A DNA stretch of 58,750 nucleotides from Herbaspirillum sp. YR522. Lineage in GTDB: Bacteria > Pseudomonadota > Gammaproteobacteria > Burkholderiales > Burkholderiaceae_D. A program made the position numbers and the translations under genes. Where the stretch lies: NCBI RefSeq assembly GCF_000282575.1, contig NZ_AKJA01000128.1, forward strand, positions 1 to 58,750, read 5' to 3'. The notes under the pieces are model-generated. The model had not been told where the DNA came from. It saw nothing but the letters and a program-made list of their open reading frames with translations, and did not search any database. Shown here piece by piece: positions 54,514 to 58,750 of the stretch (position 1 is the first letter of the stretch; the number at the start of each line of letters is the position of its first letter).

Positions 54514-57500
54514 ATGCTGATCCTGCCGGGCTCCAATGCCCTCTCTGCCTTCCGCACTCAACGCCTCCTGACCCAATTGCAAGCTGTCGACGCCGCCATC
54601 ACCGGCGTATCCGGCCGTTTCCTGCATTTTGTCGACGCTACCGACCTGCAGCCGCAGGACGAGGCTCGCCTCAACGGCCTCTTGACCTACGGCGATCCTT
54701 TCAATGGGTCCGACGAAGGCGACACCTTCGTGGTGGTACCACGCTTCGGCACCATCTCGCCATGGGCCAGCAAGGCGACCGACATCGTGCGCAACTGCGG
54801 CATGCAGCACATCCACCGGGTCGAGCGCGGCATCATCTACCATGTGCAGGTCAAGAGCGGCCTGCTGGGCGGCAGCAGGAAACTGGCCGAGGGCAGCGTC
54901 GACGCCGTCGCCGCACTGCTGCACGATCGCATGACCGAAGGCGTGCTGCGCCACCCCAACGACGCCGCCGGCCTGTTCGGCCAGCTGAAGGCCAAGCCGC
55001 TGGAGACGGTCGACGTGATCGGCGGTGGTCGCGCCGCGCTCGAGGCCGCCAATACCGAACTGGGCCTGGCGCTGTCGGACGACGAGATCGACTACCTGGT
55101 GCAAGCCTTTACCCGCGTACAGCGCAATCCGACCGACGTCGAGTTGATGATGTTTGCGCAAGCCAACAGCGAACATTGCCGCCACAAGATCTTCAATGCC
55201 GACTGGACCGTCGACGGCGTGGCCCAGGACAAATCGCTGTTCGGCATGATCAAGAATACCCATCAATTGAATCCCAAGGGCACGGTGGTGGCCTATAGCG
55301 ACAATTCCTCGGTCATCGAGGGGGCCACCATCTCGCGCTTCTACCAGCGCGGCGCCGGCCGTGGCAACGTCTACGAGGCCTCCGAGGAGCTGACCCACAT
55401 CCTGATGAAGGTCGAGACGCACAACCACCCGACGGCCATTTCGCCGTTCCCCGGTGCCTCCACCGGCGCCGGTGGCGAGATTCGCGACGAAGGTGCCACC
55501 GGTCGCGGCTCCAAGCCCAAGGCCGGCCTGACCGGCTTTACCGTGTCCAACCTGATGGTCACGCATGCGGTGCAGCCCTGGGAAAACGCCCGCGATGTGG
55601 CGCAGGCGCCCGACCAGCGCGACGCCCATGCCGATGGCGGCATCTATGGCAAGCCCGATCGCATCGCCTCGCCGCTGCAGATCATGATCGACGGCCCGCT
55701 GGGCGGCGCCGCCTTCAACAACGAATTCGGCCGGCCCAACCTGGGCGGCTATTTCCGGACCTACGAGCAGAACATGGGCGGCCAGGTGATGGGGTACCAC
55801 AAGCCCATCATGATCGCCGGTGGCATGGGCAACATCTCGGCCAAGCACACCCGCAAGAACGACCTGCCGCCAGGCAGCCTGCTGATCCAGCTGGGTGGCC
55901 CCGGCATGCGTATCGGCATGGGCGGCAGCGCCGCCTCGTCGATGGCCACCGGCGCCAATACCGCCGACCTCGATTTCGACTCGGTGCAACGCGGCAATCC
56001 CGAAATGGAGCGACGTGCCCAGGAAGTCATCAACGCCTGCTGGGCGCTGGGTGACGAGAACCCCATCCTGTCGATCCACGACGTCGGCGCCGGCGGCCTG
56101 TCCAACGCCTTCCCCGAGATCACCAACGACGCCAAGCGGGGCGCCGTGTTCGACCTGCGCCGCGTGCCGCTGGAAGAATCCGGACTGGCGCCCAAGGAAA
56201 TCTGGAGCAACGAATCGCAAGAACGCTACGTGCTGGCCATCGCACCCGAGCACCTGGAGCTGTTTACCTACCTGTGCCAGCGCGAGCGCGCGCCGTTCGC
56301 CGTGGTCGGTACCGCCACCGAGGAACGCCAGTTGAAGGTGGTCGATCCCGAACAGGGCAATAGCCCGGTCGACATGCCCATGGATGTGCTGCTGGGCAAG
56401 CCGCCCAAGATGCATCGCGACGTCCGTCACGTCCAGCAGGCCTTGCCGCCGGTCGACCTGACCGGCATGGACTTGCTCGAGGTATCGCAGCGCGTGTTGC
56501 GCCTGCCGGCCGTGGCCGACAAGTCGTTCCTCATCACCATTGGCGACCGTAGCGTGGGTGCCATGACCGTGCGCGACCAGATGGTCGGCCCCTGGCAGGT
56601 GCCGGTGGCCGATGTGGCCGTCACCGCCATGGGGCTGGAGGGTTATCGCGGCGAAGCCATGGCCATGGGCGAACGCACGCCGTTGGCGGTGATCGACGCT
56701 GCGGCGTCGGGCCGCATGGCGGTGGGCGAGGCGATCACCAACATCGCCGCCGCGCCCATCGGCGCGCTGGGCGACATCAAGCTGTCGGCCAACTGGATGG
56801 CGGCATGCGGCCAGCCGGGCCAGGACGCGGCACTGTTCGACACCGTCAAGGCGGTCGGCATGGAACTGTGTCCGGCGCTGGGGGTGTCGATTCCCGTGGG
56901 CAAGGATTCGTTGTCCATGCGTAGCACCTGGAGCGATGAAGCCGGCGCCAAGTCGGTGACCTCGCCGGTGTCGCTGATCGTGTCGTCGTTTGCACCGGTG
57001 ACCGACATCCGCCGCGTACTGACGCCCCAATTGCGACGCGATGCGGGCGAGACGGTACTGATCGTCATCGACCTGGGCCGTGGCAAGAACCGCATGGGAG
57101 CGTCGGCCCTGACGCAGGTGATGCAGCAGATCGGCAACGAGACGCCGGACGTCGACAGTGCCGACGACCTCAAGGGTTTCTTCAATGCAATCCAGCAACT
57201 CAACAGCGAAGACAAGCTGCTGGCCTACCATGACCGTTCCGACGGGGGCCTGTTCGTGACGTTGGCCGAGATGGCGTTTGCCGGCCATACCGGCATTTCG
57301 GTCAACCTCGATATCCTGACCATGGAAAGCGAGCATGCCGCTGACTGGGGCGACACCAAGAACTGGACCGCACAGGTCGCCGAGCGCCGCAACGAACTGA
57401 CGCTGCGCGCACTGTTTGCCGAAGAACTCGGGGCGGTGATCCAGGTGCGCGCCGAGCAGAAGTCGGAAGTGATGAATGTGCTGCGCACCTACAACCTGGG

Positions 57501-58536
57501 CGCCTGCAGCCACATCATCGGCAAGCCCAACGAGCGCGACGTGATCGAATTCATGCGCGACGCCAAGAGCATCTACAGCCAGCCGCGCATCGAGCTGCAC
57601 CGCGCCTGGAGCGAGACCAGCTGGCGCATCGCCCGCCTGCGCGACAACCCGGCCTGTGCCGACGCCGAGTACGACCGCATCCTGGACGCGACCGACCCAG
57701 GCATCTCGCCGGTACTGACCTTCGACTTGCAGGAGGACATCGCCGCGCCTTACCTGTCGCTGGGTGCCGCGGCCCGGCCGAAGGTGGCGATCCTGCGCGA
57801 GCAGGGCGTCAATTCGCACGTCGAGACGGCGTTCGCGATGCACAAGGCCGGCTTTACCGCGGTCGACGTGCACATGAGCGACCTGATCGCCAATCGTGCC
57901 AAGCTGGCCGACTTCAAGGGCTTCATCGCCGTCGGCGGTTTCTCGTATGGTGACGTGTTGGGGGCCGGCGAAGGCTGGGCCAAGACCATCCTGTTCAATG
58001 CGGCGCTGGCTGAGCAGTTCTCCAGCTTCTTCCAGCGTGGCGACACCTTCGCGCTGGGTATCTGCAACGGTTGCCAGATGATGAGCAACCTGAAGTCGAT
58101 GATCCCCGGCGCCCAGGCCTGGCCCAAGTTCACCCGCAACAAGTCCGAGCAGTTCGAGGCGCGTTTCGTGACGGTCGAAGTGGCGGACTCGCCATCGATC
58201 TTCATGCAGGGCATGGCGGGCACCCGGGCGCCGATCGCCACCGCCCACGGCGAAGGCTTTGCCGATTTCTCGCAGACCGGTGACATCGCCAAGGCGCTGG
58301 TGGCCATGCGCTACGTCGACCACCAGGGTACGGTGACCGAACGTTATCCGCTGAACCCGAACGGCTCGCCCCAGGGCATCACTTCGGTGACCACGCCCGA
58401 CGGCCGCTTCACGGTATTGATGCCGCATGCCGAACGGGTGTTCCGTACCGTGACGCAGTCGTGGCACCCTGAATCCTGGGGCGACGATTCGCCCTGGATG
58501 CGCATGTTCCGCAACGCCCGCAAGTGGGTCGACTAA
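54514..58536 (+). CDS. purL: Phosphoribosylformylglycinamidine synthase, single-chain PurL
   Basis: A 1340-residue enzyme making FGAM from FGAR, glutamine and ATP in purine synthesis. The N-terminal domain opens [16 protein letters not shown]. The two AIRS-like halves show [29 protein letters not shown] and later [21 protein letters not shown], with the second half ending near [18 protein letters not shown]. The glutaminase domain (from about 1085) has the nucleophile Cys1184 in GICNGCQMM and the late HGEGF and SWHPESW triad segments. It is the large single-chain form of betaproteobacteria and gammaproteobacteria, so no separate PurQ/PurS is needed. ATG 54514 suits the family start; an open frame from 54253 is not coding. 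A strong terminator follows. Confidence 0.97.
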   Translation: MLILPGSNALSAFRTQRLLTQLQAVDAAITGVSGRFLHFVDATDLQPQDEARLNGLLTYGDPFNGSDEGDTFVVVPRFGTISPWASKATDIVRNCGMQHIHRVERGIIYHVQVKSGLLGGSRKLAEGSVDAVAALLHDRMTEGVLRHPNDAAGLFGQLKAKPLETVDVIGGGRAALEAANTELGLALSDDEIDYLVQAFTRVQRNPTDVELMMFAQANSEHCRHKIFNADWTVDGVAQDKSLFGMIKNTHQLNPKGTVVAYSDNSSVIEGATISRFYQRGAGRGNVYEASEELTHILMKVETHNHPTAISPFPGASTGAGGEIRDEGATGRGSKPKAGLTGFTVSNLMVTHAVQPWENARDVAQAPDQRDAHADGGIYGKPDRIASPLQIMIDGPLGGAAFNNEFGRPNLGGYFRTYEQNMGGQVMGYHKPIMIAGGMGNISAKHTRKNDLPPGSLLIQLGGPGMRIGMGGSAASSMATGANTADLDFDSVQRGNPEMERRAQEVINACWALGDENPILSIHDVGAGGLSNAFPEITNDAKRGAVFDLRRVPLEESGLAPKEIWSNESQERYVLAIAPEHLELFTYLCQRERAPFAVVGTATEERQLKVVDPEQGNSPVDMPMDVLLGKPPKMHRDVRHVQQALPPVDLTGMDLLEVSQRVLRLPAVADKSFLITIGDRSVGAMTVRDQMVGPWQVPVADVAVTAMGLEGYRGEAMAMGERTPLAVIDAAASGRMAVGEAITNIAAAPIGALGDIKLSANWMAACGQPGQDAALFDTVKAVGMELCPALGVSIPVGKDSLSMRSTWSDEAGAKSVTSPVSLIVSSFAPVTDIRRVLTPQLRRDAGETVLIVIDLGRGKNRMGASALTQVMQQIGNETPDVDSADDLKGFFNAIQQLNSEDKLLAYHDRSDGGLFVTLAEMAFAGHTGISVNLDILTMESEHAADWGDTKNWTAQVAERRNELTLRALFAEELGAVIQVRAEQKSEVMNVLRTYNLGACSHIIGKPNERDVIEFMRDAKSIYSQPRIELHRAWSETSWRIARLRDNPACADAEYDRILDATDPGISPVLTFDLQEDIAAPYLSLGAAARPKVAILREQGVNSHVETAFAMHKAGFTAVDVHMSDLIANRAKLADFKGFIAVGGFSYGDVLGAGEGWAKTILFNAALAEQFSSFFQRGDTFALGICNGCQMMSNLKSMIPGAQAWPKFTRNKSEQFEARFVTVEVADSPSIFMQGMAGTRAPIATAHGEGFADFSQTGDIAKALVAMRYVDHQGTVTERYPLNPNGSPQGITSVTTPDGRFTVLMPHAERVFRTVTQSWHPESWGDDSPWMRMFRNARKWVD

Positions 58537-58595
58537 GGCCTGCCGGGGTTGCGTGCCTTGGGCCTGGAACAGGACAGGCGCCTTCGTTTTAGATG

Positions 58596-58629
58596 ATGCC
58601 GTCCAGTCTTCACTGGACGGCATTTTTTT
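58596..58629 (+). terminator. Terminator of purL
   Basis: A perfect 12-base-pair stem (58596-58607 with 58612-58623) with a CTTC loop is followed by seven T, 60 bases after the purL stop. Confidence 0.95.
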
Positions 58630-58750
58630 GCATTGAGAGACGGTTCCGACGGCATAGGTCCGCAGGACCGTTTGAAGCCGCACCGACGCACCGGCATGAG
58701 CGCCTTCGATACGCTGCCCAGGCAACTACTCAGTCCGAACGGGAATGGAT
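58630..58750. other. Window end, unresolved
   Basis: An ATG at 58696 opens a frame that stays open to the edge (18 codons) but has no ribosome site and no recognisable similarity. Too little sequence is left to call a gene. Confidence 0.3.

Noticed and set aside
54256..58725. A 1489-codon open frame on the minus strand opposite purL
   Set aside because: It is the mirror of a long high-GC gene. The translation is His/Gly/Gln/Val-rich with no domain, and purL is unambiguous on the plus strand.
58623..58750. A glycine-type riboswitch at the window end
   Set aside because: CCGAACGGGAATGG is only loosely like the conserved core, and neither the paired aptamers nor a gcv gene is visible.

Overview
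The window is a gene-dense, GC-rich bacterial chromosome segment with even base composition. I see no insertion sequences, phage genes, CRISPR arrays, rRNA or tRNA. The gene set points to a betaproteobacterium of the Burkholderiales, most likely Oxalobacteraceae (Massilia, Duganella or Janthinobacterium type): a GlgX/TreY/TreZ block, a bacteriophytochrome among hybrid kinases, an alcaligin-type siderophore locus, a CitMHS/AtuA locus and a single-chain PurL. The taxon is inferred from content and not tested by a search.

Region by region. (1) 1-9531 is one tightly coupled operon for glycogen breakdown and trehalose synthesis: end of glgB, then glgX, treZ, malQ and treY, mostly with overlapping stop and start codons. 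GlgX debranches glycogen, TreY turns chain ends into maltooligosyl-trehalose, TreZ releases trehalose, and MalQ recycles short glucans. pgi and a glycine-zipper protein follow (9833-12125). (2) 12429-23640 is a signalling island: a CHASE3-like/HAMP histidine kinase with an Rcp1-like response regulator, a REC-PAS-kinase-REC hybrid, a convergent bacteriophytochrome kinase, an unrecognised 125-residue protein, and a 1298-residue multi-PAS kinase with two receivers. None of these proteins has a DNA-binding output domain, and no heme oxygenase for the phytochrome chromophore lies in the window. (3) 23788-29769 holds a PepSY membrane protein, a LysR regulator divergent from a VOC protein/GhrA pair, a free-standing class I glutamine amidotransferase, and purT. 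(4) 30089-38494, all on the minus strand, is a hydroxamate siderophore locus in the order alcA-alcB-alcC, alcR, alcS, fauA; it lacks alcD and alcE, and a Fur-box-like site precedes the receptor gene. (5) 38711-42797 is a citMHS-atuA-small-protein operon with a divergent LysR gene, for an unidentified organic acid. (6) 42954-54122 is a mixed housekeeping stretch: MHS-type transporter, TonB-like lipoprotein, ppiD, a second glutamine amidotransferase, a GDSL esterase divergent from a LolD-type ABC ATPase, an EamA transporter, bifunctional nnr and a DadA-like dehydrogenase. (7) purL (54514-58536) with a strong terminator closes the window.

The points most worth following are a two-part promoter-like motif (CCTACAA, 13 bases, CGTCC) placed about 215 bases before both pgi and the unknown 125-residue gene, with a third near-copy beside it; the output-less kinase island around the phytochrome; the reduced alcaligin-type locus with TTG starts for its regulator and exporter; and the CitMHS/AtuA locus with a textbook LysR operator.
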